Shown: positions 1-8,722, numbered from the stretch's first letter. The stretch is 64,000 nt of DNA from Falsiroseomonas ponticola (GCF_016805305.1 NZ_JAERQN010000002.1:496001-560000), one strand, 5' to 3'. The notes: a model not told the origin generated them from the sequence alone. Numbers and translations are program-made.

Positions 1-92
1 CGCGCCGCCGCCAGGAAGGACTGGAAGGCGACGCCCAGCGCCAGCAGGGCCAGCAGCCCCGCCACCCCCAGGCGGAGCAGCCAGCGTCGCAT
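1..92 (-). CDS. N-terminus of an unidentified membrane-anchored protein (partial)
   Basis: Only the first 30 codons lie in the window; the gene runs off the left edge. It starts with ATG, and the preceding ftsX stop shares one base with that ATG (TGATG), so the two are translationally coupled. The visible N-terminus has two arginines followed by a Leu/Ala/Gly-rich hydrophobic stretch, which fits a signal anchor or uncleaved signal peptide. In many alphaproteobacteria a YdcF-type (DUF218) protein follows ftsEX, but nothing visible here proves that identity. Confidence 0.6.
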   Translation of the reverse strand, partial: MRRWLLRLGVAGLLALLALGVAFQSFLAAA

Positions 93-958
93 CAGGGCAG
101 CCGGTGCAGCCAGCGGCGCACGGTGGCCTGCGCCGTCGCCCAGCCCACCAGGAAGGCCACCGGCGGCAGCGCCACCAGCGAGGGCCAGGGCAGGCCCGCC
201 AGGCTGTCCATGGCCCCCGCGCTGCCGAGCCAGGGGCCCGCCAGGTCGATCAGCAGCGCCAGCGCCGGCACGGCGGCGGCGGTGCCCACCAGCGCCCCGC
301 CCGCCGCCAGCAGGCCGAGCCGCCGGGCGAAGCGGCCGGCGATGTCGCCATCCCGCGCGCCCAGGCCGTGCAGCACCTCGATCGCGTCGCGCCGGGCGGC
401 CAGCCCGGCCCGCGTCGCCACGGCCACCACCGCCGCCGCCACCAGCCCGACCAGCACCAGCACCACCAGCGCCAGCGCCTGCAGGCTGCGCGCCAGCGCC
501 GCCAGCCGCTGCACCCAGAGGCCATGCGCCTCCACCAGCGCGCCGGGCACCGCGGCGGCCAGCCGGTCGCCGATCAGCACCGGGTCCACCCGCGCATCGC
601 GCAGCCGCAATTCCAGCACGCCGGGGACGGGGATGGAGGGCGCGGCACCGAGCCAGGGGCGCAGCAGCCCGGCCAGGCGTTCCGGGTCCATCGCCTGGGC
701 ATCGGCCACTTCCGGCATGGCGCGCAGCACGCCGAGCGCGCGCTGCACCCGCGCCGAATCGGCATCCGGGATCTGCACCGTCACCGCCGCCGCGGCGCCC
801 CGCTGCCAGCGATCCGCCAGCGCCGCGGCGCCCTGCGCGCCGGCCAAGGCGAGGGCGGCCAGCAGCGCCATGGCGGCGACCAGGCCCGGCAGCAGCCAGC
901 CCGAGAGCGCCCGCCGCAGCCCCAGCGGATCGCGCGAATAGCGCCGGCGCCTAGCCAA
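92..958 (-). CDS. ftsX: Cell division protein FtsX, ABC-type permease-like subunit
   Basis: FtsX is the membrane partner of FtsE; the complex controls periplasmic peptidoglycan hydrolases at the division septum. The 288-residue product has an N-terminal cytoplasmic arginine-rich segment, a first membrane helix around residues 20-45, a periplasmic domain with alternating hydrophobic and charged stretches, and three C-terminal membrane helices, the expected FtsX topology. No ATG or GTG lies near the beginning. I chose TTG at 958, which overlaps the ftsE stop by 8 bases. The open frame extends upstream only as Arg/Pro-rich sequence that is a shadow of ftsE. Expression probably depends on coupling to ftsE. 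Confidence 0.85.
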   Translation of the reverse strand: MARRRRYSRDPLGLRRALSGWLLPGLVAAMALLAALALAGAQGAAALADRWQRGAAAAVTVQIPDADSARVQRALGVLRAMPEVADAQAMDPERLAGLLRPWLGAAPSIPVPGVLELRLRDARVDPVLIGDRLAAAVPGALVEAHGLWVQRLAALARSLQALALVVLVLVGLVAAAVVAVATRAGLAARRDAIEVLHGLGARDGDIAGRFARRLGLLAAGGALVGTAAAVPALALLIDLAGPWLGSAGAMDSLAGLPWPSLVALPPVAFLVGWATAQATVRRWLHRLP

Positions 959-1760
959 GGTCGGGATCCCGGCGGGGGGGCGGGGGCGCGGGCTGCTCCG
1001 CCGCCTCGATCTCCGCCTCGGCCTCGGCCTCCGGGGCGAAGCGGTCGGTGGTGAGGTCCGCATCGATGCCGCGCGCGCCATCGGGGTCGTGCAGCCTGCC
1101 GTCGCGCAGCACCAGGGCGGGGGCGGGGAAGCGCGCCACCAGGTCCTCGTCATGCGTCGCCACCACCACCGTGGCGCCCAGGCGGTTCATCTCCCGCAGC
1201 AGGGCCAGCAGGCGGCGGGCCTGGCGGTTGTCGAGGTTGCCGGTCGGCTCATCCGCCACCAGCAGGGCGGGGCGGTGCACCACGGCGCGGGCGATGGCGA
1301 CGCGCTGCTGTTCGCCGCCCGAGAGTTCCGGCGGCAGGCTGGCCGCCTTCCCCTCCAGCCCCACCCATTTCAGGATCTCGTTCACATCGGCCCGCAGCGA
1401 GGCTTCCGGCCGGCCGGCCAGGCGCAGCGGCAGCGCGATGTTGTCGAAGGCGGAGAGGTAGGGCAGCAGGCGGAAATCCTGGAACACCACGCCGATCCGC
1501 CGCCGCACCGGCGCCAGCGCGGCGCGCGGGGCGCGCGACGATCGCAGCCCCAGCACCTCCACCTCGCCCCGCGTCGGCCGCAGCGCCAGGTGCATCAGGC
1601 GCAGCACGGAGGATTTGCCCGCCCCGGAGGGGCCGAGCAGCCAGGTGAAGGACCCCGGGGGCAGGGCGAAGGTGACGTCGACCAGCGCCTCCGGCCCCCA
1701 GGATCCGGTATGCGGGCCACCGCCGGGATAGCGCAGGCCCACGGCCTCGAAGCGAACCAT
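951..1760 (-). CDS. ftsE: Cell division ATP-binding protein FtsE
   Basis: This is the cytoplasmic ATPase of the FtsEX complex. It has a Walker A motif (GPSGAGKS, about residues 43-50), a Q-loop ([12 protein letters not shown]), an ABC signature ([14 protein letters not shown]), Walker B ([12 protein letters not shown]) and the switch His in ATHDEDL. At 269 residues it is longer than the usual roughly 220-230, because of a C-terminal tail rich in Glu/Ala and ending in a proline run after about residue 225; this tail resembles nothing I recognise. It overlaps ftsX and is divergent from the zinc-ribbon gene across about 130 bases. Confidence 0.93.
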   Translation of the reverse strand: MVRFEAVGLRYPGGGPHTGSWGPEALVDVTFALPPGSFTWLLGPSGAGKSSVLRLMHLALRPTRGEVEVLGLRSSRAPRAALAPVRRRIGVVFQDFRLLPYLSAFDNIALPLRLAGRPEASLRADVNEILKWVGLEGKAASLPPELSGGEQQRVAIARAVVHRPALLVADEPTGNLDNRQARRLLALLREMNRLGATVVVATHDEDLVARFPAPALVLRDGRLHDPDGARGIDADLTTDRFAPEAEAEAEIEAAEQPAPPPPRRDPDLG

Positions 1761-1890
1761 GGGGGATGTCTGCCATGGGCGGGCTGCGCCGCCAAATGAT
1801 GATGACGCGGCGCCTCACGCTGGGGTGTTGGCCGCGGCGCGCGGCGCCCGCTGGACGAGGAGGGGCCTGCACCGTCACTGTGGCGAACCG

Positions 1891-2346
1891 ATGCGAATCG
1901 CCTGCCCGAGCTGCGCCGCCGAATACGAGGTCCCCGACGCCGCCCTGGCCGCCGGGCCGCGGCTGCTGAAATGCGCCCGCTGCGGCCACCAGTTCCAGGC
2001 CGCGCTGCCCGGCGCCGCGGTGGCGGAGGAGCCCCCGCCGCCGCCCGCCCCCGACCCGGTGCCCGAGCCGGAGCCGGCCCCCGATGCGGCGCCCCCGACG
2101 GCCTCCGCCACCCCCGACCGGCCGCCACCCTCCCGCGGCCCGACGCAATCCATGCCGATCGACCCGCCGCTGCCGCGCCTCAGCGACGCGCCGGCCAGCC
2201 CGCCGGACCGGCTGGCGCTGGCGGGCTGGATCATGACGGTGGTGGTGGTGGCGATCGGCGCCTATGCCGGCTTCGCCTTCCGGGGCGAGATCATGCAGGC
2301 ATGGCCGGCCTCCGCCCGGCTCTACCAGGCGCTCGGCCTCAGCTGA
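1891..2346 (+). CDS. MJ0042-type zinc-ribbon membrane protein
   Basis: This is a 151-residue protein of unknown precise role. The N-terminus carries two CxxC pairs (CPSC at residues 4-7 and CARC near 29-32) typical of the MJ0042 zinc-finger family. A long Pro/Glu/Ala-rich linker follows, then one membrane helix near residues 110-130 (a Val-rich GWIMTVVVVAIG segment) and a short tail. The ATG at 1891 was chosen because the zinc motif starts immediately after it; the longer upstream open frame is not homologous-looking. It diverges from ftsE, and its stop overlaps the ribF stop by 8 bases. Confidence 0.8.
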   Translation: MRIACPSCAAEYEVPDAALAAGPRLLKCARCGHQFQAALPGAAVAEEPPPPPAPDPVPEPEPAPDAAPPTASATPDRPPPSRGPTQSMPIDPPLPRLSDAPASPPDRLALAGWIMTVVVVAIGAYAGFAFRGEIMQAWPASARLYQALGLS

Positions 2347-3265
2347 TCCCGAGCACCGCGCGGGCGTTGCGCGCATCCGCCGCGATCGCGTCCTTCAGCG
2401 CCTGCAGGCCATCGAACTTCGCGTCCGCGCGCAGGAAGGCGCGGATGCGCACGCCGATCTCCTGCCCGTAGAGGTCGCCCGAGAAATCGAAGAGGTGGAC
2501 CTCCAGCCGCGTCACCGGATCGCCGCCCAGCGTCGGCCGGCGGCCGACATTGGCGACGCCCGGCACCAGCCTTCCATCGGCCAGGCGCACCGTCACGGCA
2601 TAGACGCCGCGCGCCGGTTCCAGCTGCCGGCCGAGCAGGATATTGGCCGTCGGCCAGCCGAGTTCGCGGCCGAGCTTGTCGCCGTGGAAGACCTCGCCCC
2701 GCAATTCCCAGTCCCGCCCCAGCATGGCGGCGGCCAGGTCCGGATAGCCATCCTGCAGCACGCGGCGGATGCGGGTGGAGGAGATGGGGCCGGCGGCATC
2801 CGCCACGGCGGGCACCACGGTCAGGCCGATGCCGCGGCGCTCGGCCTCCCGCGCCAGGAAGGCGACATCGCCGCCGCGGCGGTGGCCGAAGGCGAAGTCC
2901 GCGCCGCAGGCCAGGTGCTTCGCGCCGATGCCCCGGTGCAGCACCTCCTCCACGAAGGATTCCGCGGACATGGCGGCGAGCGTCGCGCCGAAGGGGATGG
3001 CGAAGACGGTGGCGGCACCGAGCGCCGCCAGCGCCTCCGCCTTCGCGGCCAGGACGGTCAGGCGGAAGGGCGGGTCATCGGGGCGGAAATGCTCCCGCGG
3101 ATGGGGCTCGAAGGTGAGCGCCGCGAGCGGCAGGTCGGGCCGCGCGCCATGCGCCGCCCGCAGCACGGCTGCGTGGCCCAGATGCACGCCATCGAAATTG
3201 CCGAGCGCCACCGTGGCCCCGCGCGCCGCCTCCGGCACGCCGTGCCAGTCCTCCAGGATGGTCAT
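2339..3265 (-). CDS. ribF: Bifunctional riboflavin kinase / FAD synthetase RibF
   Basis: RibF converts riboflavin to FMN and then to FAD in the cytoplasm. The N-terminal FMN adenylyltransferase domain has the nucleotidyltransferase motif GNFDGVHLGH (residues 22-31) and ISSTRIR (161-167). The C-terminal riboflavin kinase domain has GWPTANI (203-209) and the later GVANVGRRPT region. The 308-residue length is normal for the family. Its ATG overlaps the stop of the upstream LOG-family gene by 4 bases (ATGA), making a MaoC-LOG-ribF operon. FAD supply is relevant to the several flavoenzymes in this window, but the linkage is probably incidental. Confidence 0.95.
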   Translation of the reverse strand: MTILEDWHGVPEAARGATVALGNFDGVHLGHAAVLRAAHGARPDLPLAALTFEPHPREHFRPDDPPFRLTVLAAKAEALAALGAATVFAIPFGATLAAMSAESFVEEVLHRGIGAKHLACGADFAFGHRRGGDVAFLAREAERRGIGLTVVPAVADAAGPISSTRIRRVLQDGYPDLAAAMLGRDWELRGEVFHGDKLGRELGWPTANILLGRQLEPARGVYAVTVRLADGRLVPGVANVGRRPTLGGDPVTRLEVHLFDFSGDLYGQEIGVRIRAFLRADAKFDGLQALKDAIAADARNARAVLGIS

Positions 3266-3864
3266 GCCTGGTGGGGCCGCAGCCAGGGCAGGACCTCCGG
3301 CGGCGGGCGGAAGGCGGCGAGCTTGTCGATCGCCTCCTCCACCGTCGCCGCCTGCATGGCGAGCGGCCGCTGGCCGGGGCGGACGAAGCCTTCCACCTGC
3401 ATGAAGTCGAGCGTCTTGAGGAAGGGCTGCCAGAAGCCCTCCACATCCAGGAACACCACGCCCTTGGCCTGGATGCCGAGCTGCGCCCAGGTCAGCGCCT
3501 CCACCGCCTCCTCCAGCGTGCCGAAGCCGCCGGGCAGCACGATGAAGCCGTCCGAGAGGTCGGCCATCATCGCCTTGCGTTCATGCATGGTGTCCACGAC
3601 ATGCATCTCGACCCCGCCGCCATGGCCCACTTCGCGCTTCAGCAGGCCATGGGGGATCACGCCGATCACCTCCGCCCCCGCCTGCAGCGCGGCATCGGCG
3701 GCGATGCCCATCAGCCCGACCGCGCCGCCCCCATACACCAGGCCGAGGCCCCGCTTCGCCACCACGCGGCCGAGTTCCCGCGCCGCTTCCGCGTAGGCGG
3801 GCCGGACGCCGGGGGCGGAGCCGCAGAAGACGCAGATGCGCTTGAAGTTGGCGGCGCTGCTCAT
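3262..3864 (-). CDS. LOG family protein (cytokinin riboside 5'-monophosphate phosphoribohydrolase type)
   Basis: A 200-residue Rossmann-fold protein of the LOG / TIGR00730 family, which hydrolyses nucleoside 5'-monophosphates such as AMP or cytokinin nucleotides to base plus ribose 5-phosphate. The family signature PGGFGTLEE is at residues 111-119, and the substrate-binding MHERKAMM segment precedes it near 93-100. An early FCGS motif and GLVYGGGAVGLMG form the nucleotide-binding loops. The ATG at 3864 overlaps the MaoC stop by 4 bases. A much longer open frame extends upstream through non-coding sequence and is not part of the gene. Confidence 0.9.
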   Translation of the reverse strand: MSSAANFKRICVFCGSAPGVRPAYAEAARELGRVVAKRGLGLVYGGGAVGLMGIAADAALQAGAEVIGVIPHGLLKREVGHGGGVEMHVVDTMHERKAMMADLSDGFIVLPGGFGTLEEAVEALTWAQLGIQAKGVVFLDVEGFWQPFLKTLDFMQVEGFVRPGQRPLAMQAATVEEAIDKLAAFRPPPEVLPWLRPHQA

Positions 3865-4313
3865 GCCCCGCGCTCCTTCCGGGCGGCGATGGCGGCGCGG
3901 GAGGGGACGGCCACCAGCGCCTCGCCCTCCAGCACCGGGTTTCCCTTCACCAGGCAGACGGTGCGCAGCGTGGCGCGATGCTTCAGCGTGTCCAGGGCAG
4001 TGATCTCCACGATCGCGGTGACGGTGTCGCCGATCCGCACGGGCGCGCGGAAGCGCAGGGATTGTGACATGTAGATGGTGCCCGGTCCCGGCAATTGCGT
4101 GCCCATCACCTTGGTGATCAGGCCCGCCGCCAGCATCCCATGCGCGATGCGCTCCCCGAAGATCGAGTCCTTCGCGTATTCGGCATTGAGGTGCATCGGG
4201 TTGGTGTCCCCGGTGACGGCGGCGAAGAGGACGATGTCCGCCTCCGTGTTCGTCTTGCCGAAGCTGGCCTTCTGGCCGACCGACAGATCCTCGAAGAAGC
4301 AGCCTTCCTCCAT
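3861..4313 (-). CDS. MaoC family dehydratase (PhaJ-like (R)-specific enoyl-CoA hydratase)
   Basis: A 150-residue hot-dog fold protein. The catalytic pair is visible in TGDTNPMH (Asp36 and His41), followed by the hydratase motif segment FGERIAHGML near residues 52-61. This size and arrangement match single-domain PhaJ-type hydratases, which convert trans-2-enoyl-CoA to (R)-3-hydroxyacyl-CoA, supplying polyhydroxyalkanoate monomers or beta-oxidation variants. It is the first gene of the operon with the LOG protein and ribF (ATGA junction), and is divergent from the M20 peptidase across 130 bases. The exact substrate cannot be read from sequence. Confidence 0.88.
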   Translation of the reverse strand: MEEGCFFEDLSVGQKASFGKTNTEADIVLFAAVTGDTNPMHLNAEYAKDSIFGERIAHGMLAAGLITKVMGTQLPGPGTIYMSQSLRFRAPVRIGDTVTAIVEITALDTLKHRATLRTVCLVKGNPVLEGEALVAVPSRAAIAARKERGA

Positions 4314-4443
4314 CCGCGCCGTCCCCTGGTTGCGGCAGTCCCGTTAGCCCTGCGGGCCAGGAGGGGCAAGCTGGGGTGGGCCGGCATGGACAACCCCCCG
4401 GCGGCTTGCGAAAAACCCTGCCCGAACAAAGGACCGATACCCC

Positions 4444-5571
4444 ATGCCCCAGACCCAGCTTGGCACCGCGGAGCAGCTTCTCGCCGAACTCCGGGGCTGG
4501 GTGGAGCATGAGACGCCGACCACCGATGCCCTTGCCGTGAACGGGCTGGTGGACCGGTGCGAGGCGGAGCTGCGCGCCGTGGGCGGCGCCATCACCCGCC
4601 TGCCGGGGCGGGACGGCTTCGGCGACACGCTGATCTGCCGCACGCCGGGCAGCGGCGCGCCGGTGGTGGTGGCCGGCCACCTGGATACGGTCTGGGACCA
4701 TGGCACGCTGGCCGGGCCCATGCCCTTCCGCATCGATGGCGAGCGCGCCTATGGCCCGGGGATCTACGACATGAAGGCGGGTTCCTTCATGGCCTTCCAT
4801 TCGGTGCGGGAGATCCTGCGCCAGAAGGTGGCGACGAAGCGCCCCATCACCCTGCTGCTGACGCCGGACGAGGAGGTCGGCAGCCCGACCAGCCGCGAGC
4901 CGATCGAGCAGGCCGCCCGCGGCGCCCGCGCGGTGCTGATCCCGGAGCCCGCCGGCGCCGGCGGCGCCTGCGTGACCGCCCGCAAGGGGGTGGGCCGCTT
5001 CGTCGTGGATATCCGCGGCGTCTCCGCCCATGCCGGCGGCAACTGGGCGGAGGGGCGCAGCGCCGTGGTGGCGCTGGCGCGGCTGATCCTCAAGGTGCAT
5101 GGGATGACGGACCTCGATGCCGGCATCACCACCAATGTCGCGCCGGTCTTCGGCGGCACCCGCCCCAACGTGATCCCGCCCGAGGCCGGCTGCGAGATCG
5201 ACCTGCGCGTGCCGACCATCGCGGAGGGCGAGCGGATGGAGGCGATGATCCTGGGCCTGGCCGGGGAGCATGACGGCATCAGCATCACCGTGACCGGCGG
5301 CATGAACCGCCCGCCCTTCGCGGAGACGGATGCGATCGTCGAGCTGTACAACCGCGCCGCCTCCTTCGCGCAGGCGCATGGCTATGCGCTGCCGACGCAG
5401 CATCGCGGCGGCGGGTCGGATGGCAACTTCACCGCCGCCCTCGGCATCCCGACGCTGGATGGGCTGGGCTGCACCGGCGCCGGCGCCCATGCGCCGCATG
5501 AGCACATCATCTGGCGCGACCTGGCGCCGCGCTGCGCCACGCTCTGCGGCCTCCTCGAGACCATCGAGTGA
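4444..5571 (+). CDS. M20 family metallopeptidase (glutamate carboxypeptidase-like)
   Basis: A 375-residue zinc aminoacylase/carboxypeptidase of the M20A/CPG2 type. Metal and catalytic residues are visible: His79 and Asp81 in GHLDTVW, the bridging Asp109 in [11 protein letters not shown], the general base Glu143 with Glu144 in PDEEVGS, Glu168 in IPEPAG, and a C-terminal His in GAHAPHE. The dimerisation domain lies between, starting near GVSAHAGG. No signal peptide is evident, so it is probably cytoplasmic and removes terminal glutamate or similar residues from peptides or N-acyl amino acids. AAAGGA lies 10 bases before the ATG. Confidence 0.9.
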   Translation: MPQTQLGTAEQLLAELRGWVEHETPTTDALAVNGLVDRCEAELRAVGGAITRLPGRDGFGDTLICRTPGSGAPVVVAGHLDTVWDHGTLAGPMPFRIDGERAYGPGIYDMKAGSFMAFHSVREILRQKVATKRPITLLLTPDEEVGSPTSREPIEQAARGARAVLIPEPAGAGGACVTARKGVGRFVVDIRGVSAHAGGNWAEGRSAVVALARLILKVHGMTDLDAGITTNVAPVFGGTRPNVIPPEAGCEIDLRVPTIAEGERMEAMILGLAGEHDGISITVTGGMNRPPFAETDAIVELYNRAASFAQAHGYALPTQHRGGGSDGNFTAALGIPTLDGLGCTGAGAHAPHEHIIWRDLAPRCATLCGLLETIE

Positions 5572-5591
5572 GGCCGCGGAGCCGGCTTTCT

Positions 5592-5700
5592 CGCGCGCCT
5601 GCGGCAGCGCTTCCCCGCGCGCGTGCGGCAGCACTTCTCCGCGCGCCTGCGGCAGCACTTCTCCGCGCGCCTGCGGCAGCACTTCTCCGCGCGCCTGCGG
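5592..5700 (+). repeat. 24-bp tandem repeat, about 4.5 copies
   Basis: Head-to-tail units begin at 5592, 5616, 5640 and 5664, with a 13-base partial copy at 5688-5700. The unit reads CGCGCGCCTGCGGCAGCACT plus TCTC. Units 3 and 4 are identical; unit 1 differs at three positions and unit 2 at one. Because 24 is a multiple of three, all frames stay open, giving an 8-residue repeat on either strand. It fills the gap between the M20 peptidase stop and ynfA. No unique spacers separate the copies. Confidence 0.93.
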
Positions 5701-5728
5701 CGCGACGCGGATTGCCGGAGACGATCGA

Positions 5729-6058
5729 CTGAGCGCGATCGCGCTCTACGCCCTGGCGGCGCTGGCGGAGATCGCCGGCTGCTTCGCCGCCTGGGCGGTG
5801 CTGCGGGAAGGCCGCAGCGCCTGGTGGCTGCTGCCGGGGCTGCTCTCCCTCGCGCTCTTCGCCTGGCTGCTGACGCGCATCGACGCCGCCTTCGCCGGCC
5901 GCGCCTTCGCCGCCTATGGCGGCATCTACATCGCCGCCTCGCTCGGCTGGATGTGGGCGGTGGAGGGCGCGCGGCCGGATCGCTGGGACCTGGTCGGGCT
6001 TGCCTTCTGCCTGGCCGGCGCCGCCATCATCCTGCTCGCGCCACGCCCCACCGGCTGA
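5729..6058 (+). CDS. ynfA: YnfA family small membrane protein (UPF0060), apparent CTG start
   Basis: A 109-residue, four-helix membrane protein of the YnfA/UPF0060 family, distantly related to small multidrug resistance exporters; its physiological substrate is unsettled. Family hallmarks include [12 protein letters not shown] near the N-terminus, [29 protein letters not shown] and the C-terminal GAAIILLAP. No ATG, GTG or TTG exists in frame between the upstream stop (5571) and the conserved family start. The residue aligning with the usual initiator Met is Leu, encoded by CTG at 5729, and GGAG at 5717-5720 sits 8 bases before it. I therefore place the start at CTG; an ATT at 5711 is the only other rare candidate. 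Confidence 0.82.
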   Translation: MSAIALYALAALAEIAGCFAAWAVLREGRSAWWLLPGLLSLALFAWLLTRIDAAFAGRAFAAYGGIYIAASLGWMWAVEGARPDRWDLVGLAFCLAGAAIILLAPRPTG

Positions 6059-6069
6059 GGAAGACCCCC

Positions 6070-6750
6070 ATGCCCACCCCCCGCGCCCTGATCGTCGGCA
6101 CCGGCCCCGGCTTCTCCGCCAGCCTCGCCCGCAAGCTGGCGGGGGAGGGGTACCGCGTGGCGCTGGCCGCCCGGAACACCGGCAAGCTCGCGGCCCTGGC
6201 GGCCGAGACGCACGCCACGCTGCATGAATGCGACGCCAGCGACCCCGCGCAGGTCGCCGCGCTGTTCCAGGAGCCGGAGGCCGCGGAGGCCGAGGTGGTG
6301 CTCTACAACGCCAGCTTCCGCGTCCGCGGCCCGACCATCGATCTCGATCCCGAGGATGTCCGCCGCACGATGGAGGTCTGCGCCTTCGGCGCCTTCCTCG
6401 TCGCGCAGCAGGCGGCGCGGCACATGCTGCCGCGCGGCCGCGGCACCATCCTGCTGACCGGCGCCTCCGCGGGCGTCAAAGGATTCGCGCGCTCCGCCCC
6501 CTTCGCGATGGGGAAATTCGCGCTGCGCGGGCTGGGGCAGGCGCTGGCGCGGGAGTTGCACCCGCAGGGCATTCACATCGTCCATATCGTCGTCGATGGC
6601 GGCATCCGCAGCGAGCGCCGCCCCGACCCCGGCGCCGATACCCTCATCGACCCCGATGCGATCGCCGAGGCGGCGCTGCACGCCATCCGCCAGCCCCGCA
6701 GCGCCTGGGCGGCCGAGATCGAGCTGCGCCCCTGGGTGGAGACGTTCTGA
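6070..6750 (+). CDS. SDR family NAD(P)-binding protein lacking the catalytic Tyr
   Basis: A 226-residue short-chain dehydrogenase/reductase-fold protein. The cofactor loop is GTGPGFSASLA (residues 10-20), and the central strand ends in ILLTGASAG. Where classical SDRs have YxxxK this protein has FAMGK, so the catalytic tyrosine is Phe while Ser and Lys remain. Similar substitutions occur in a known SDR subgroup, so this is probably real rather than an error; activity may differ or be lost. It starts 11 bases after ynfA with a GAGGAA ribosome site, and is followed by a TPR gene. Confidence 0.85.
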   Translation: MPTPRALIVGTGPGFSASLARKLAGEGYRVALAARNTGKLAALAAETHATLHECDASDPAQVAALFQEPEAAEAEVVLYNASFRVRGPTIDLDPEDVRRTMEVCAFGAFLVAQQAARHMLPRGRGTILLTGASAGVKGFARSAPFAMGKFALRGLGQALARELHPQGIHIVHIVVDGGIRSERRPDPGADTLIDPDAIAEAALHAIRQPRSAWAAEIELRPWVETF

Positions 6751-6791
6751 CCGCCGCGCTACCGTCGCCGGAACGAGGAAGGAAGCCGACC

Positions 6792-8132
6792 ATGCAGGAC
6801 GCCCAGGGCCAGGCGATCACCGTCGCCTCCGACGCCGCCGCCCGCGCCTTCGACCACGTCATCGACGGCTTTCTCAAATATCGCTTCGACACGGGCCTGC
6901 GCCTCAAGGCGTTCCGTGCGCTCGACCCGACGGCGCCGCTCGGCCAGGTCCTCTCGGGCTGCTTCGCCATGATGGCCTATGACCGCGCCATGGCGCCGCG
7001 CGCGCTGGCCGCCGTGGCGGCGGCGGAGGCGCTGCCCGCCAACCCGCGCGAACGCGCCCACATGGCCGCGCTGCGCGAATGGGCGGAGGGAAGGCCGGAA
7101 GGCGCGCTCTCGGTGTGGGAGCAGATCATCGCGGAGCATCCGCATGACCTCCTCGCCTTCCGCCTGCACCATTTCTCCGCCTTCTGGATGGGCGAGCCCG
7201 GCCGGATGCTGGCGGCGGTGGACGGCGTGATGCCGCGCTGGTCCGCGGCCATCCCGGGCTTCGGCAGCGTGCTGGCCTGCCGCTGCTTCGCGCATGAGGA
7301 ATGCGGCGACTACCTCATCGCCGAGCAGGCCGGCCGCCAGGCCGTGGCGATGGATGCCGGGGACCTCTGGGCCGCGCATGGCGTGGCGCATGTGCTGGAG
7401 ATGCAGGGCCGCCGGACGGAGGGGCTGGACTGGATCCGGAGCCTGGAGCCGCATTGGGATGGCGGCAACAACCTGATGCACCACCTCTGGTGGCACCAGG
7501 CGATGTTCCACATGGAACGCCGGGAATTCGGCGCGGTGCTCGACCTCTACGACACGCGCTTCCGCAACCTCGGGAGCAAGGTCACCCTGGCGCAGCCCGA
7601 CCTCTACATCGACATGCAGAACGCGGCCTCCATGCTGTTCCGGCTGCAGCTGCGGGGCCTCGACCCCGGCGACCGCTGGGGGGAGCTGGCGGAGAAGGCG
7701 GAGGCGCGGATCGGCGACACGCTCTCCGCCTTCACCCAGCCGCATTGGATGATGGCGCTGATGGCGACCGGCCGCCGCGAGGCCGCGAACCGGCTGCTGG
7801 AGGCGCTGGCCGAGGCGGGCCGCGCGAACACCCACCACGCCGCCATCCTGCGCGACGCCGCCCTGCCGGCCTGCCAGGCGGTGATGCTGCATGGGGAGGG
7901 CCGCTTCGCCGAGGCCGTGGCCGTGCTGCGCCCGGCGCTGGGCGCGCTGCATCGCCTCGGCGGCAGCCATGCGCAGCAGGATGTGCTGGAACAGCTCTTC
8001 CTCGATGCCGCGATGAAGGCGGGCAGCGCGGAGGATGTGCGGCTGGCGCTGGAACGGGCGGCGGGGCGCTACAGCCTCTCCCCCGCCCGGCGCATCGGCT
8101 ATGCGGAGGCCGCGCTGGCGGTGCCTTTCTGA
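6792..8132 (+). CDS. Tetratricopeptide (TTC38-like) protein, copy 1
   Basis: A 446-residue all-helical protein matching the architecture of TTC38-type TPR proteins: repeated helix pairs with Ala/Leu spacing and conserved segments such as DLWAAHGVAHVLEMQGR, HLWWHQAMFHMERREF and RLGGSHAQQDVLEQLF. No signal peptide or membrane helix is visible, so it is probably cytoplasmic. No enzymatic function is established for the bacterial family. GAGGAAGGAAG precedes the start. A clear paralogue lies at 59811-61190. It ends 125 bases before the oxidoreductase/Sox operon. Confidence 0.82.
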   Translation: MQDAQGQAITVASDAAARAFDHVIDGFLKYRFDTGLRLKAFRALDPTAPLGQVLSGCFAMMAYDRAMAPRALAAVAAAEALPANPRERAHMAALREWAEGRPEGALSVWEQIIAEHPHDLLAFRLHHFSAFWMGEPGRMLAAVDGVMPRWSAAIPGFGSVLACRCFAHEECGDYLIAEQAGRQAVAMDAGDLWAAHGVAHVLEMQGRRTEGLDWIRSLEPHWDGGNNLMHHLWWHQAMFHMERREFGAVLDLYDTRFRNLGSKVTLAQPDLYIDMQNAASMLFRLQLRGLDPGDRWGELAEKAEARIGDTLSAFTQPHWMMALMATGRREAANRLLEALAEAGRANTHHAAILRDAALPACQAVMLHGEGRFAEAVAVLRPALGALHRLGGSHAQQDVLEQLFLDAAMKAGSAEDVRLALERAAGRYSLSPARRIGYAEAALAVPF

Positions 8133-8221
8133 CGCCTGCGGAACATCCTTGCTTTCGGCCCCTCCCACAGCCGGAAGTTGTTGTCCCGCGCCACGCCCGC
8201 TGATACGGATTCTTCCAACAA

Positions 8222-8240
8222 GCCGGGACATGTTCCCGGC
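8222..8240. promoter_or_regulatory. Inverted repeat upstream of the hydroxylase/Sox operon
   Basis: A perfect 7-base inverted repeat, GCCGGGA-N5-TCCCGGC, with arms 8222-8228 and 8234-8240. It ends 17 bases before the ATG of the 2Fe-2S subunit gene, just upstream of its GGGAGA ribosome site. A weak promoter-like pair, TTGTTG (8178) and GATACG (8202), lies upstream. It could be a repressor operator or an RNA hairpin in the leader. No regulator gene adjoins it. Confidence 0.4.
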
Positions 8241-8257
8241 CGGGTGGGAGAAACGGG

Positions 8258-8722
8258 ATGGCCAAGCTCAACGTGAACGGGCGCGTGATCGAGGTGCAGG
8301 TGGAGGACGACACCCCCCTGCTCTGGGTGCTGCGCGAACAGCTTGAACTCACCGGCACCAAATATGGCTGCGGCATCGCGCAATGCGGCGCCTGCACCGT
8401 GCATGTGGATGGCGTCGCCACGCGGTCCTGCGCCATGCCGGTCTCCGCCTTCGACGAGAACCAGAAGATCGTGACGATCGAGGGCCTGTCGCCCGACAGC
8501 AGCCACCCGGTCCAGCAGGCCTGGCTGGCGCTGGACGTGCCGCAATGCGGCTTCTGCCAGTCCGGCATGATCATGGCCGCCGCCGCCCTGCTGGCCGCGA
8601 CGCCCCGCCCGACCGAGCAGCAGATCCGCGACGAGGTGACCAACATCTGCCGCTGCGGCACCTACAACCGCGTGCTGGCCGGCATCCAGCGCGCCGCCGG
8701 CACCGCCGGCGCGGCCGGCTGA
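8258..8722 (+). CDS. (2Fe-2S)-binding small subunit of a xanthine dehydrogenase-family molybdoenzyme
   Basis: A 154-residue electron-transfer subunit resembling isoquinoline 1-oxidoreductase alpha subunit (IorA) and aldehyde oxidoreductase small subunits. The plant-type ferredoxin cluster is bound by C38, C43, C46 and C58 (CGIAQCGAC region), and the second cluster by C97, C100, C131 and C133 (QCGFCQSG and CRCGTY). It passes electrons from the molybdenum centre of the next gene product. There is no signal peptide, so it would reach the periplasm only in complex with the Tat-targeted large subunit. The gap to the next gene is 14 bases. Confidence 0.93.
   Translation: MAKLNVNGRVIEVQVEDDTPLLWVLREQLELTGTKYGCGIAQCGACTVHVDGVATRSCAMPVSAFDENQKIVTIEGLSPDSSHPVQQAWLALDVPQCGFCQSGMIMAAAALLAATPRPTEQQIRDEVTNICRCGTYNRVLAGIQRAAGTAGAAG

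Noticed and set aside
3262..5682. 806-codon open frame on the minus strand
   Set aside because: Only its last 200 codons match a known family (LOG). The rest runs antisense to the M20 peptidase and through the MaoC gene in another frame, as expected in very GC-rich DNA.
5592..5700. Possible small CRISPR-like array
   Set aside because: The units are directly adjacent with no unique spacers and are not partly palindromic in the CRISPR manner, and there are no cas genes. It is a simple tandem repeat.
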